A stretch of 6,925 nt of DNA, taken from assembly GCA_014796735.1 (NCBI GenBank), contig JAAVIG010000120.1, forward strand, positions 1-6,925, written 5' to 3'. Every line of letters begins with the position of its first letter. Position 1 is the stretch's first letter. The translations under genes and the position numbers were made by a program. Shown here piece after piece: positions 1 through 6,844 of the stretch. The stretch comes from Oscillospiraceae bacterium. Its GTDB lineage: Bacteria > Bacillota > Clostridia > Oscillospirales > Ruminococcaceae. The notes under the pieces were generated by a model. The model ran no database searches. It saw only the letters and a program-made list of their open reading frames with translations, and was not told where the DNA came from.

Positions 1-282
1 GCTTTCCCCGGGTGCAGCACCGATTCAGACGTAAGCGCGAAAACAATGCTGTTTCTGATAAACAAGGTGAATGAGGAGAAACTTACAGCCGTGTATTATA
101 TCGAGTTCAGTGCGAGAAAAATAGCGGATACCATAGCCGAAGAGACCGACGCTGAGCCGCTGCTGTTCCATTCCTGCCATACAGTATCAAAAGAGGAGCT
201 TAACAGCGGCGTCACTTACCTGTCTTTAATGGAACAAAATCTTGAAAATCTGAAAAGAGGACTTAACGTTGAAACTGATTGA
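1..282 (+). CDS. znuA: Metal (zinc-type) ABC transporter substrate-binding protein, C-terminal part
   Basis: This is the 3' end of an open frame that enters from the left edge, so the N-terminus, lipoprotein signal and first metal ligands are missing. About 93 residues remain. They match the C-terminal lobe of ZnuA/TroA-type binding proteins: a segment AFPGCSTDSDVSAKT, a helix ending in a YYIEFSARKIADTIAEETDA-like stretch, and a final helix YLSLMEQNLENLKRGLN. This lobe helps clamp Zn2+ or Mn2+ outside the membrane and delivers it to the permease. Where classical members often carry an Asp ligand in a DPL motif, this protein has FHSCH (His-Ser-Cys-His at 169-180). The next two genes encode the matching ATPase and permease, and the stop codon overlaps the ATPase start by 14 bases. 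Zinc is preferred to manganese by family resemblance only. The first in-frame ATG (46) is internal, not the true start. Confidence 0.85.
   Translation, partial: AFPGCSTDSDVSAKTMLFLINKVNEEKLTAVYYIEFSARKIADTIAEETDAEPLLFHSCHTVSKEELNSGVTYLSLMEQNLENLKRGLNVETD
254..260 (+). promoter_or_regulatory. Ribosome-binding site fixing the TTG start of the ABC ATPase
   Basis: AAAGAGG lies 8 bases before the TTG at 269. The first in-frame ATG is at codon 11, and starting there would remove the first beta strand of the ABC domain. The TTG is therefore the better start. The site sits inside the end of the binding-protein gene, which fits translational coupling. Confidence 0.7.
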
Positions 283-988
283 ATGTGAAAAGCTCACAAT
301 GTCGTATGAGGGAGTAGTCGCGCTCAACAGCGTTTCTTTTTCCCTTGAAAGCGGCGATTATATGCTTATTTTAGGCGAGAACGGATCGGGAAAAAGCACT
401 CTGATAAAAGGTTTGCTGGGACTTAAGTCCGCTTCCTCGGGAAAAATAAGCTTTAACGGTATCACGCCGCGGCAAATAGGCTATCTTCCACAGCAAAACG
501 CGATACAAAAGGATTTTCCCGCAACGGTAAGGGAAGTTATTTTATCGGGCTGTCTCGGTTCGGGCGGCTTTGCCCCTTTTTACACAAAGTCACAAAAGGA
601 AAACGCCGAAAAGTGTATGAGGCATCTGCACCTTGACGAAATACGCAAAAAAAGCTTCCGCGATCTTTCGGGAGGACAACAGCAGAGAGTGCTTATAGCG
701 AGAGCCTTGTGCGCCACCGATAAGCTTTTGCTTTTAGACGAGCCGGTAACGGGTCTTGACGCGGTAGTTACCGCCGAATTGTACGATCTTATCGATCACC
801 TGAATACCGTTCACAATGTAACGATAGTCATGATCTCTCACGATATTTCAAACGCATTAAAGTACGCCAACAAGGTACTGCATATTTCCTCCGACAGCTC
901 TTTTTTCGGCACTGCCGAGGAATATTTAAAAACAGATTTCTACAAAAACATGAGCGGAGGTAAAAATCATGACGGGTATTCTTGCTGA
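269..988 (+). CDS. znuC: Metal (zinc-type) ABC transporter ATP-binding protein
   Basis: This is the cytoplasmic ATPase that powers the metal importer. At 239 residues it is a complete, normal-length ABC domain. Visible motifs in order are Walker A GENGSGKST (residues 36-44), Q-loop glutamine near 75-76 (GYLPQQ), signature LSGGQQQR (133-140), Walker B LLLLDEP with Asp157 and catalytic Glu158, and switch histidine His191 in MISHD. The short C-terminal tail and the neighbours place it in the ZnuC/MntB/TroB group rather than another importer family. It starts at TTG, overlaps the binding-protein gene by 14 bases and overlaps the permease gene by 20 bases, so the three form one tightly coupled operon. 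Control by a Zur/Fur-type repressor would be expected for the family, but the operon promoter lies outside this window. The exact metal is inferred, not shown. Confidence 0.93.
   Translation: MKLIECEKLTMSYEGVVALNSVSFSLESGDYMLILGENGSGKSTLIKGLLGLKSASSGKISFNGITPRQIGYLPQQNAIQKDFPATVREVILSGCLGSGGFAPFYTKSQKENAEKCMRHLHLDEIRKKSFRDLSGGQQQRVLIARALCATDKLLLLDEPVTGLDAVVTAELYDLIDHLNTVHNVTIVMISHDISNALKYANKVLHISSDSSFFGTAEEYLKTDFYKNMSGGKNHDGYSC
956..961 (+). promoter_or_regulatory. Ribosome-binding site of the permease gene
   Basis: GGAGGT, a near-perfect Shine-Dalgarno sequence, lies 7 bases before the ATG at 969 and inside the end of the ATPase gene. It supports this ATG as the start and allows independent or coupled initiation. 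Confidence 0.75.
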
Positions 989-1802
989 AATGCTGTCCTT
1001 TGACTTTATAACAAGGGCTTTGACGGTGGGAATATTGGTTTCCCTCTGCGCTTCGCTGCTGGGAGCGAGCCTTGTGCTTAAGCGGTATTCTATGATAGGC
1101 GACGGATTGAGCCATGTGGGGTACGGAGCGTTGGCGATAGCCGCCGCTTTGAATCTCGCTCCGCTTCAGGTGGCAATCCCCGTTGTGGTAGCGGCCGCGT
1201 TTTTTCTTTTGAGATTGAGCCAGAACAGCAAGCTCAAAGGTGACGCGCTTATAGCGATTATTTCGTGCAGCGCGCTGTCTGTGGGTATGATCGTGGTATC
1301 GGTTTTTGAGGTAAGCATTGACGTAAACAGCTATATGTTCGGCAGCATATTGGCTTTGCAGTCCGAAGACCTTGTTTTAAGCGTTGTTTCCTCTCTTTTT
1401 GTAATAGTACTTTATGTGCTTTTTTACAACAAAATTTTTGCGGTTACTTTTGACGAAAGCTTTTCCAAGGCGACGGGGATAAAAACGGGAGTATACAACG
1501 CGCTTATAGCCCTGCTTACCGCTGTTGTTATCGTAGTGGGCATGCGGCTTATGGGCGCACTGTTAATATCGGGATTGGTGATTTTCCCGTCATTGAGCGC
1601 GATGCGTATTTGCAAAAGCTACCGCGGGGTTACTTTGACCTCGGTTTTTATATCGGTAATTTGTTTTATCGCGGGGCTTTTTATTACCTTTTATCTGCCT
1701 GTACCAACGGGAGCATGTATAGTTGTCACCAATTTAGCGGCTTTTCTTGTCTGCACCTTAGCGGGAAAAATTCGTACCGCCGCGGCTGCAAAAAATTTAT
1801 AA
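969..1802 (+). CDS. znuB: Metal (zinc-type) ABC transporter permease, ABC-3 family
   Basis: This is the membrane-spanning subunit that forms the metal channel and docks the ATPase. The 277 residues are mostly hydrophobic, with about eight membrane segments by eye (first at roughly residues 14-36, last at roughly 245-270), the usual size for the ABC-3 family. Family hallmarks include the IGDGLSHVGYGALA segment (residues 43-56, with conserved Asp45 and His49) and RLMGALLISGLVIFPSLSA (193-211). The gene overlaps the ATPase gene by 20 bases and has a strong GGAGGT ribosome-binding site. It is the last gene of the transport operon. The next gene has its own promoter, and no clear rho-independent terminator is seen after the stop, so some read-through is possible. 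ZnuB is the best name; manganese or iron permeases of the same family look alike. Confidence 0.93.
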   Translation: MTGILAEMLSFDFITRALTVGILVSLCASLLGASLVLKRYSMIGDGLSHVGYGALAIAAALNLAPLQVAIPVVVAAAFFLLRLSQNSKLKGDALIAIISCSALSVGMIVVSVFEVSIDVNSYMFGSILALQSEDLVLSVVSSLFVIVLYVLFYNKIFAVTFDESFSKATGIKTGVYNALIALLTAVVIVVGMRLMGALLISGLVIFPSLSAMRICKSYRGVTLTSVFISVICFIAGLFITFYLPVPTGACIVVTNLAAFLVCTLAGKIRTAAAAKNL

Positions 1803-1808
1803 ATTTCA

Positions 1809-1837
1809 TTGACTGCAAGGCTTTTTTAATGTAAAAT
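1809..1837 (+). promoter_or_regulatory. Predicted sigma-A promoter for the GH2 gene
   Basis: TTGACT (1809-1814) and TAAAAT (1832-1837) are separated by exactly 17 bases and match the vegetative consensus closely. Transcription would start near 1844, giving a leader of about 34 bases. No catabolite-response (cre) element or clear operator dyad is visible in the 75-base gap, so substrate-specific control cannot be read from the sequence. Confidence 0.7.
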
Positions 1838-1862
1838 ATAATCATAACATTTGTGAAAATAT

Positions 1863-1869
1863 GAAAGGA
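1863..1869 (+). promoter_or_regulatory. Ribosome-binding site of the GH2 gene
   Basis: GAAAGGA lies 8 bases before the ATG at 1878. It supports this start, which gives an N-terminus (CDNWEFSKQ) beginning directly in the GH2 sugar-binding domain with no leader peptide. Confidence 0.7.
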
Positions 1870-1877
1870 TTTAATAC

Positions 1878-4800
1878 ATGAGCCAAAAAACCTTATTCTG
1901 CGACAACTGGGAATTTTCAAAGCAGCCCTTCGGCACCGAGTATTCGGACAGCTTTGAATGGAAAAAAGTCGATATTCCCCACGATTATCTGATCGGAAAT
2001 ACAAAGAATCTTTACGAGACCTCCACTGGCTGGTACAGAAAAAGCTTTGAGTATCATAAAAAGGAAAATACCGTTGTTTCCCTGCGCTTCGAGGGAGTTT
2101 ATATGGATAGCGCGGTGTTTGTTAACGGCGTACAGGCGGGGGAGTGGAAGTACGGCTACTCTACCTTTGAGTTTGAGATAACCGAGTTTCTTAAAAACGG
2201 GACAAATCTTATTACGGTAAGGGTAAATTATCAGTCGCCCAATTCCCGCTGGTATTCGGGAGCGGGAATTTACCGCAATGTGTGGCTTAAGGAAATGCCC
2301 TCCGCTCATATTGTGCCCGACGGTATTTACATAAGCACCGAGGACGATATTATAACCGTTTGGGCGGAGGTCTGCCGTCCCGAAGGTGAGGAAAACCGCT
2401 TTGAGGTCAGGTATACCGTAACTGATATGAACGGAAAGATTGTCGCCGAAAGCACTGTGGCGACGGGAGGGATAGACTTAAGCGTTATCCCCTCCGCTGT
2501 AAGAAAAAAGGGGTACAGCTACGCCGCGGCGGTACAGAAGATCAAGGTTGAAAACCCTCATAAGTGGGATATAGACGATCCCTGTCTTTATACAATGACT
2601 GCCGAGCTTATCAAAAACGGCGAGGTTATCGAGAAGGAAGACTGCAAATTCGGATTCAGAAAGATAGAATTTACCTGTGACAAGGGATTTTTCCTGAACG
2701 GCAGAAGTGTCAAGCTTCACGGCTCCTGCGAGCATCACGACCTTGGTGCACTGGGAGCCGCGCAGAATAAGACCGCACTGCGCCGCCGTCTTGTCCAGCT
2801 TCGGGAAATGGGGATAAATTCCATAAGAACCAGCCACAATATGCCTTCCGTTGAGCTTATGGAAGCGGCTGACGAAATGGGCTTCCTTATTTTGTCCGAG
2901 GGCTTCGATATGTGGGAGCGTTCCAAGACCGAGTATGACTACGCGCGTTTTTTCAGGGACTGGGTGGAAACAGACGTTGCGGCCTGGATAAGGCGCGACC
3001 GTAATCACCCCTCTATAATAGGCTGGAGCATAGGCAACGAGATATACGACGTTCACGCCGACGAAAGAGGTCAGGAGATAAACTCTATGCTTGCCTTTAA
3101 CGTAAGGCTTCACGATCCCCGTCATAACGGATATGTCACAAGCGGCTCAAACTATCTGGAGTGGGAAAATGCGCAGAAATGCACCGACTTGTTTAAGCTG
3201 GCGGGCTACAACTACGGCGAAAGACTTTACAAGAAGCATCACGAGAAGCACCCCGACTGGATGATATACGGCAGTGAGACCGCTTCGGTGGTACAGAGCA
3301 GAGGAGTGTATCATTTCCCCTTGTCGCGCCCCGTTTTAGCGGACGACGACGAGCAGTGTTCGTCGCTTGGAAACAGCACAACGGGCTGGGCGGCTCCCAA
3401 TACGGAGGGCTGTATTATCCCCGACCGCGACGCGGAGTACTGCGCGGGACAGTTTATCTGGAGCGGCTTTGACTACATAGGCGAGCCTACTCCCTACAGC
3501 ACCAAAAACAGCTATTTCGGACAAATAGATACGGCGGGCTTCAGAAAGGACAGCTCCTATGTGTTCCAATCCGAATGGACGGATCACAAAAAAGCCCCCG
3601 TTATACATATTTTCCCCTACTGGGATTTCTCGGACGGGCAGGAGATCGACGTAAGAGTTACCTCCAACGCACCTTATATAGAGCTGTTTTTTAACGGAAG
3701 ATCATTGGGAAGAAAGCATATAGATCACCTGCACGGCACACAGCTTACTGCGGATTACCTTATCCCCTACGAAAAGGGAGAGTTGACGGCAATAGGCTAC
3801 GACGAGGACGGCAAAGAGATCGCAAGGGATACTTCCCGTTCCTTCAGCGATACTGCAAGACTTTCATTAAAGCCCGACAAAACCGAGCTTTCGGCGGACG
3901 GACGAGACCTTATCTTTCTTGAAATTTCCGCCGAGGACAAGGACGGTAATTTTGTAGCCAACGCAAATAACCGTGTTCAAGTCGAGGTAAGCGGCGCAGG
4001 CAGGCTTATAGGCTTGGACAACGGCGACAGCACCGACTTTGAACAATATAAATGCAAAAGCAGACGGCTGTTTATGGGCAAGCTTTTGGCGGTAATAGCG
4101 GCTAAAACCGTTTCGGGGGAAATAAAAGTCAGGATAACGTCAAAGTCGCTTCCCGACAGCTTGATCACTCTGAAAGCAACGGACTGCGGAGAGATAAAGG
4201 GAATAACGGCTTGTGAGGAAAACATTGATTGCGCTCCCGACTGTAAGGGCGGCTATGAGGAAATACCCGTAAGAAAGATAGAGCTGTGCGCACCGACGCT
4301 GAAATTAAACGCGGAAAAGCGGGAAATAGAGGTAAAAGCGCTTGTTTTCCCACCAAACGCAAGCTATAAAGACGAAATAGAGTACCGTATCACAAACGAG
4401 ATAGGAATCAGTTCCAATCTGGCGGAGATCAGAAACGTTGAAAACGGTGTTGTCACCGTATACGCAAAGGGAGACGGACGGTTTTACTTAAGAGCATTAT
4501 GTAAAAACGGCACCGACAAATACCGCGTGCTGACCGCCCTGCAAATGGACGCCGAGGGCTTGGGCGCGGCTTCCTTTGACCCCTACGGCTTTGTTATAGG
4601 CGGCTTGTACACCGTCAGCGGCGGAAGCGTCGGAAACGGCATTGAAAGAGGCGCGGGCTTTGAGTCGGATAACGCGTGGTTCGGCTTTGAAAACACCGAT
4701 TTCGGCAAGACGGGAAGCGATCTGGTTACCGTTCCCATTTACGCAAACTGCTCAACTCCCGTTAATATTAAATTTTACGACGGCAGACCCGACGAGGGCG

Positions 4801-5321
4801 GAGAGCTTATCGGAGATTTTGAATACCATGAGCCTCCCCAATGGCTGACCTATAAGCCCAACACCTTTAAGCTTTCAAAGGTGTTAAAGGGTGAACACAC
4901 CTTTGTAATGATGTCCTCCCACAGATACCACGTCAAGGGCTTCAGCTTTGAAAAGCCCGATACCGATTTTGCTTTGCACACCGCTTCAAGCTGCGATAAA
5001 ATTTACGGCGACAGCTTCGAGGTTCGGGGTGACAGCGTGGTCGGCATAGGAAACAACGTGGTGCTTGATTTCGGGGAGTTTAAGTTTAAGGAAAAGCCTA
5101 AGAGCATTGTAATATGCGGCAGGTCTGAGCTGCCCTTGAACAGTATTCATATTACCTTTAAGGGTAAGGATAATCAGCGGCAGATCGCGGAATTTGAGGG
5201 CTGCTCGGAGTACACGGAAAGGCGGTTTGAGCTTCTGGCGGCTGAGGAAAACTGCAATGTTTCCTTTACTTTCCTGCCCGGAAGCAATTTTGATTTCGGG
5301 TGGTTCAGATTTGAGAAATAA
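1878..5321 (+). CDS. Glycoside hydrolase family 2 protein (beta-galactosidase-like) with DUF4982 and C-terminal carbohydrate-binding-like modules
   Basis: This is a retaining exo-glycosidase, most likely acting on beta-galactosides; beta-glucuronidase or another GH2 activity is possible. The 1147 residues read in order as follows. A jelly-roll sugar-binding domain (about 10-145) carries DIPHDY and SGAGIYRNVWL. An immunoglobulin-like domain spans about 145-265. The TIM-barrel (about 270-560) has HGSCEHHDLG, RTSHN (317-321), Asn387-Glu388 in GWSIGNEIY as acid/base, Glu467 in YGSETAS as nucleophile, and QFIWSGFDYIGEP. DUF4982 (about 570-635) carries HIFPYWDF and ELFFNGRSLG. A GH2 C-terminal Ig-like domain spans about 660-760. 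A cysteine-bearing linker (770-804) leads to another Ig-like domain (about 800-890). Two CBM6-like modules (about 900-1030 and 1033-1147) end the protein. The catalytic glutamates are 79 residues apart, normal for the family. No signal peptide or anchor is seen, so a cytoplasmic location is inferred. No sugar transporter or regulator lies nearby. The two terminal modules are assigned by resemblance only. Confidence 0.92.
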   Translation: MSQKTLFCDNWEFSKQPFGTEYSDSFEWKKVDIPHDYLIGNTKNLYETSTGWYRKSFEYHKKENTVVSLRFEGVYMDSAVFVNGVQAGEWKYGYSTFEFEITEFLKNGTNLITVRVNYQSPNSRWYSGAGIYRNVWLKEMPSAHIVPDGIYISTEDDIITVWAEVCRPEGEENRFEVRYTVTDMNGKIVAESTVATGGIDLSVIPSAVRKKGYSYAAAVQKIKVENPHKWDIDDPCLYTMTAELIKNGEVIEKEDCKFGFRKIEFTCDKGFFLNGRSVKLHGSCEHHDLGALGAAQNKTALRRRLVQLREMGINSIRTSHNMPSVELMEAADEMGFLILSEGFDMWERSKTEYDYARFFRDWVETDVAAWIRRDRNHPSIIGWSIGNEIYDVHADERGQEINSMLAFNVRLHDPRHNGYVTSGSNYLEWENAQKCTDLFKLAGYNYGERLYKKHHEKHPDWMIYGSETASVVQSRGVYHFPLSRPVLADDDEQCSSLGNSTTGWAAPNTEGCIIPDRDAEYCAGQFIWSGFDYIGEPTPYSTKNSYFGQIDTAGFRKDSSYVFQSEWTDHKKAPVIHIFPYWDFSDGQEIDVRVTSNAPYIELFFNGRSLGRKHIDHLHGTQLTADYLIPYEKGELTAIGYDEDGKEIARDTSRSFSDTARLSLKPDKTELSADGRDLIFLEISAEDKDGNFVANANNRVQVEVSGAGRLIGLDNGDSTDFEQYKCKSRRLFMGKLLAVIAAKTVSGEIKVRITSKSLPDSLITLKATDCGEIKGITACEENIDCAPDCKGGYEEIPVRKIELCAPTLKLNAEKREIEVKALVFPPNASYKDEIEYRITNEIGISSNLAEIRNVENGVVTVYAKGDGRFYLRALCKNGTDKYRVLTALQMDAEGLGAASFDPYGFVIGGLYTVSGGSVGNGIERGAGFESDNAWFGFENTDFGKTGSDLVTVPIYANCSTPVNIKFYDGRPDEGGELIGDFEYHEPPQWLTYKPNTFKLSKVLKGEHTFVMMSSHRYHVKGFSFEKPDTDFALHTASSCDKIYGDSFEVRGDSVVGIGNNVVLDFGEFKFKEKPKSIVICGRSELPLNSIHITFKGKDNQRQIAEFEGCSEYTERRFELLAAEENCNVSFTFLPGSNFDFGWFRFEK

Positions 5322-5323
5322 CA

Positions 5324-5806
5324 ATGATAAGTAAAATTGACAAAAACGATATTGAGCAATGCAAAAATGTTATACAGTCAAGCTTTTTGACGGTTGCAAG
5401 GGAGTTCGGCTTCACCGCCGAAAACGCGCCGAGGTTTACCGCCTTTGCCACCACCGCCGAACGTTTGATCTGGCAGCTTGAACAGGAAAAGCGGCTGATG
5501 TTCAAATACTGCGAGGACGGCAAAATCGTCGGATATTATTCGCTTTGCATGCAGAGTGAAAACGAATGTGAGCTTAACAACCTTTGCGTATCAGAGGAAT
5601 ACCGACATCGCGGAATAGGCGAGCGGCTGCTTCTGCACTCCTTTGAACAGGCCAAAAAAATGGGCTGTAAAAAAATAAATATAGGTATCGTTGAGGAAAA
5701 TATTAAGCTGCGCAAATGGTATGAAGAATTTGGATTCTGTCATACAGGTACGGAAAAGTTTGATTTCTTTCCTTTTACGTGCGGGTATATGACGAAGGAA
5801 GTATAA
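5324..5806 (+). CDS. GNAT family N-acetyltransferase
   Basis: This is a complete 160-residue GNAT enzyme, predicted to move an acetyl group from acetyl-CoA to an amine on an unknown substrate in the cytoplasm. The core shows strand beta4 ELNNLCVSEEY, the acetyl-CoA pyrophosphate loop RHRGIG (residues 94-99), Asn126 in EENIKL, and Tyr133 in KWYEEFGF, the usual position of the general acid. The N-terminal part (SFLTVAREFGF, then ENAPRFTAF) resembles a GNAT subgroup common in Clostridia with no proven substrate. The ATG is only 2 bases after the GH2 stop and the ribosome-binding site is weak, so translation probably depends on ribosomes finishing the GH2 gene. Base composition falls within the gene: by hand count 39/60 G+C at 5401-5460 against 19/60 at 5641-5700. 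The substrate cannot be inferred; a link to the sugar released by the GH2 enzyme is speculation. Confidence 0.9.
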   Translation: MISKIDKNDIEQCKNVIQSSFLTVAREFGFTAENAPRFTAFATTAERLIWQLEQEKRLMFKYCEDGKIVGYYSLCMQSENECELNNLCVSEEYRHRGIGERLLLHSFEQAKKMGCKKINIGIVEENIKLRKWYEEFGFCHTGTEKFDFFPFTCGYMTKEV

Positions 5807-5838
5807 AAAAGTTTTTTTGAGGAATTAAAGGATTTTTT

Positions 5839-6171
5839 ATGAATACCGATGTAAAAGAATATATCGAAAAATTTTCCGAGGATGTAAAAAATTTATTTTC
5901 GGATATTCGGGAGTTAATTTTTGACAGTGTCGATAGGGAAATTGAGGAAAAGCTTTGGGCTAAGCTTCCAAGCTATTATGTCAATGATAACTTTATAAGG
6001 CTTATTCCTTTTAAGGATCATATAAATGTTGAAGCAAAAGGAATTGACCTCCATAAGGAAGAATTAAAAGGTTATAAGCTTACACCAAAGGGCATGCTTC
6101 AAATTTATTCGGGGCAGAATGTGCCGAGGGATATATTAAAGCAAATTTTTGAAAAAACATTGACAGAATAG
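5839..6171 (+). CDS. DUF1801 (YdhG-like) domain protein
   Basis: This small soluble protein of 110 residues is about the full length of the DUF1801 family. It opens with two helices (VKEYIEKFSEDVKNLFSDI), then an EEKLWAKLPSYYV segment where family members usually have a similar E-x-x-x-W/Y-x-x-P pattern. FIRLIPFKDHINVEA follows, matching the family's F-x-x-KDH-I strand. It ends with LKGYKLTPKGMLQIYSG and a final helix, typical of the C-terminal half. No catalytic residues are known for the family and the biochemical role is unclear. The start has a plausible site (AAAGGA at 5827-5832, 6 bases before the ATG). It lies 32 bases after the acetyltransferase gene on the same strand with no terminator between, so it may be a distal gene of that transcript. 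It is AT-richer than the genes to its left (21/60 G+C at 5941-6000 by hand count). There are no signal peptide or membrane segments. Confidence 0.75.
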   Translation: MNTDVKEYIEKFSEDVKNLFSDIRELIFDSVDREIEEKLWAKLPSYYVNDNFIRLIPFKDHINVEAKGIDLHKEELKGYKLTPKGMLQIYSGQNVPRDILKQIFEKTLTE

Positions 6172-6188
6172 ATGTATTTTCGTAAAAT
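6160..6188 (+). promoter_or_regulatory. Predicted sigma-A promoter for the DUF4238 gene
   Basis: TTGACA (6160-6165), a perfect -35 box, is followed after 17 bases by TAAAAT (6183-6188). The -35 overlaps the last codons and stop of the DUF1801 gene. Transcription would start near 6195, about 26 bases before the TTG start at 6221. The DUF4238 gene can therefore be expressed separately from the genes before it. Confidence 0.72.
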
Positions 6189-6203
6189 AAATGTCAGACA
6201 AAT

Positions 6204-6212
6204 AAAAGGGGG
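6204..6212 (+). promoter_or_regulatory. Ribosome-binding site fixing the TTG start of the DUF4238 gene
   Basis: AAAAGGGGG lies 8 bases before TTG at 6221. The first in-frame ATG is far inside the gene, and starting there would remove the family-defining HYVPRLILRNF motif. The TTG is therefore chosen. Confidence 0.7.
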
Positions 6213-6220
6213 AACCTTTA

Positions 6221-6808
6221 TTGGTAAACAGTCACTATGTACCGCGGTTAATTTTGCGTAATTTCTCGGAGAATGAAAGAATTAATTATTGTGATTTTAA
6301 TAATAAAAAAATTGAATTACGAAATATTAAGTCTGTTTTTTCCGAAAAAGGATATTACCCAGATGAAATAGAAAAAGATTTATGCGATAAAATAGAAGTC
6401 AAGTTTGCAAATCTTCTTCACAATAAGATTCTAAAAGAACGGTACAAGGTTGTTCTAAACAAAGATGAGCTATTTATACTTAAGAAATATTTGATAATAA
6501 CATCAATCAGATACAATATTTCAAAGTCAATGAAAAATTATGAAGTTCCCGAAAATTATGTAAACAGTTATTCAGAAAATTTTTACAGCAACATAAATAA
6601 AGTACTCGCCAGTGAAACGTTAGAACAGATGTATTCATATATTGATCCGTTGACAGCATCAGAAGAAACAACTGATGATAATGGAGAAAACTATGGAGAA
6701 ATAAAGTTGTTTGCTGCTATAAAGAATATTATTCAATCTTATGTTGCTATTGTAAGCACAAACAGGTGTAAAGAGGATTTTATCATTCCCGATGTTGGAT
6801 TTGCATAG
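6221..6808 (+). CDS. DUF4238 domain protein, C-terminally short
   Basis: The N-terminus carries the DUF4238 signature SHYVPRLILRNFS (residues 4-16), corresponding to the family's HYVPxFxLRxF. The middle is helical and charged, with an LNKDELFILKKYLIITSIRYN segment that fits the family's central helix. Function is unknown for the family; no catalytic residues, membrane segments or signal peptide can be pointed to. At 195 residues it is shorter than members I recall, usually about 250-380. The stop falls right after EDFIIPDVGFA, where longer relatives continue with a strand-rich C-terminal half, so it may be a truncated copy or a short subtype. The 10 codons after the stop in the same frame do not extend the domain. 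It starts at TTG behind a strong ribosome-binding site and has its own promoter. It is the most AT-rich gene here (14/60 G+C at 6301-6360 by hand count), suggesting acquisition by transfer. Confidence 0.75.
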   Translation: MVNSHYVPRLILRNFSENERINYCDFNNKKIELRNIKSVFSEKGYYPDEIEKDLCDKIEVKFANLLHNKILKERYKVVLNKDELFILKKYLIITSIRYNISKSMKNYEVPENYVNSYSENFYSNINKVLASETLEQMYSYIDPLTASEETTDDNGENYGEIKLFAAIKNIIQSYVAIVSTNRCKEDFIIPDVGFA

Positions 6809-6815
6809 AGTCTGA

Positions 6816-6844
6816 ATAACAAACCGTGTAAATGTCAATAATAT
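6816..6844 (+). promoter_or_regulatory. Possible weak promoter for the last gene
   Basis: ATAACA (6816-6821) and TAATAT (6839-6844) are 17 bases apart. The -35 matches the consensus at four of six positions. Transcription would start near 6851, immediately at the ribosome-binding site, leaving a very short leader. The left arm of the inverted repeat (6832-6840) would lie in the promoter spacer and touch the -10. In AT-rich DNA such matches arise by chance, so this is tentative. Confidence 0.3.

Noticed and set aside
1793..1806. Perfect AT-only palindrome AAATTTATAAATTT over the permease stop codon
   Set aside because: It contains no G or C, so a hairpin would be very weak, and no T-run follows directly. 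It does not resemble a known Zur or Fur box. Such palindromes are common by chance in AT-rich gaps.
1610..1834. Open frame of 74 codons overlapping the end of the permease gene in another frame
   Set aside because: It lies in the wrong frame of a clear membrane permease, has no good ribosome-binding site and no family resemblance.
1837..1842. Perfect TATAAT near the GH2 promoter
   Set aside because: The spacing from TTGACT is 22 bases, too long for a sigma-A promoter. The overlapping TAAAAT at 17 bases is the better -10.
2478..3125. Long antisense open frame (215 codons) on the - strand inside the GH2 gene
   Set aside because: It is a by-product of the GH2 gene's codon use. The sense strand here encodes the conserved GH2 core with the catalytic Asn-Glu, and the antisense product resembles no known family.
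5804..5818. A-run followed by T-run after the acetyltransferase gene, as a terminator
   Set aside because: The A and T runs are separated by a single G, leaving no loop, and there is no GC stem. It does not fit a rho-independent terminator.
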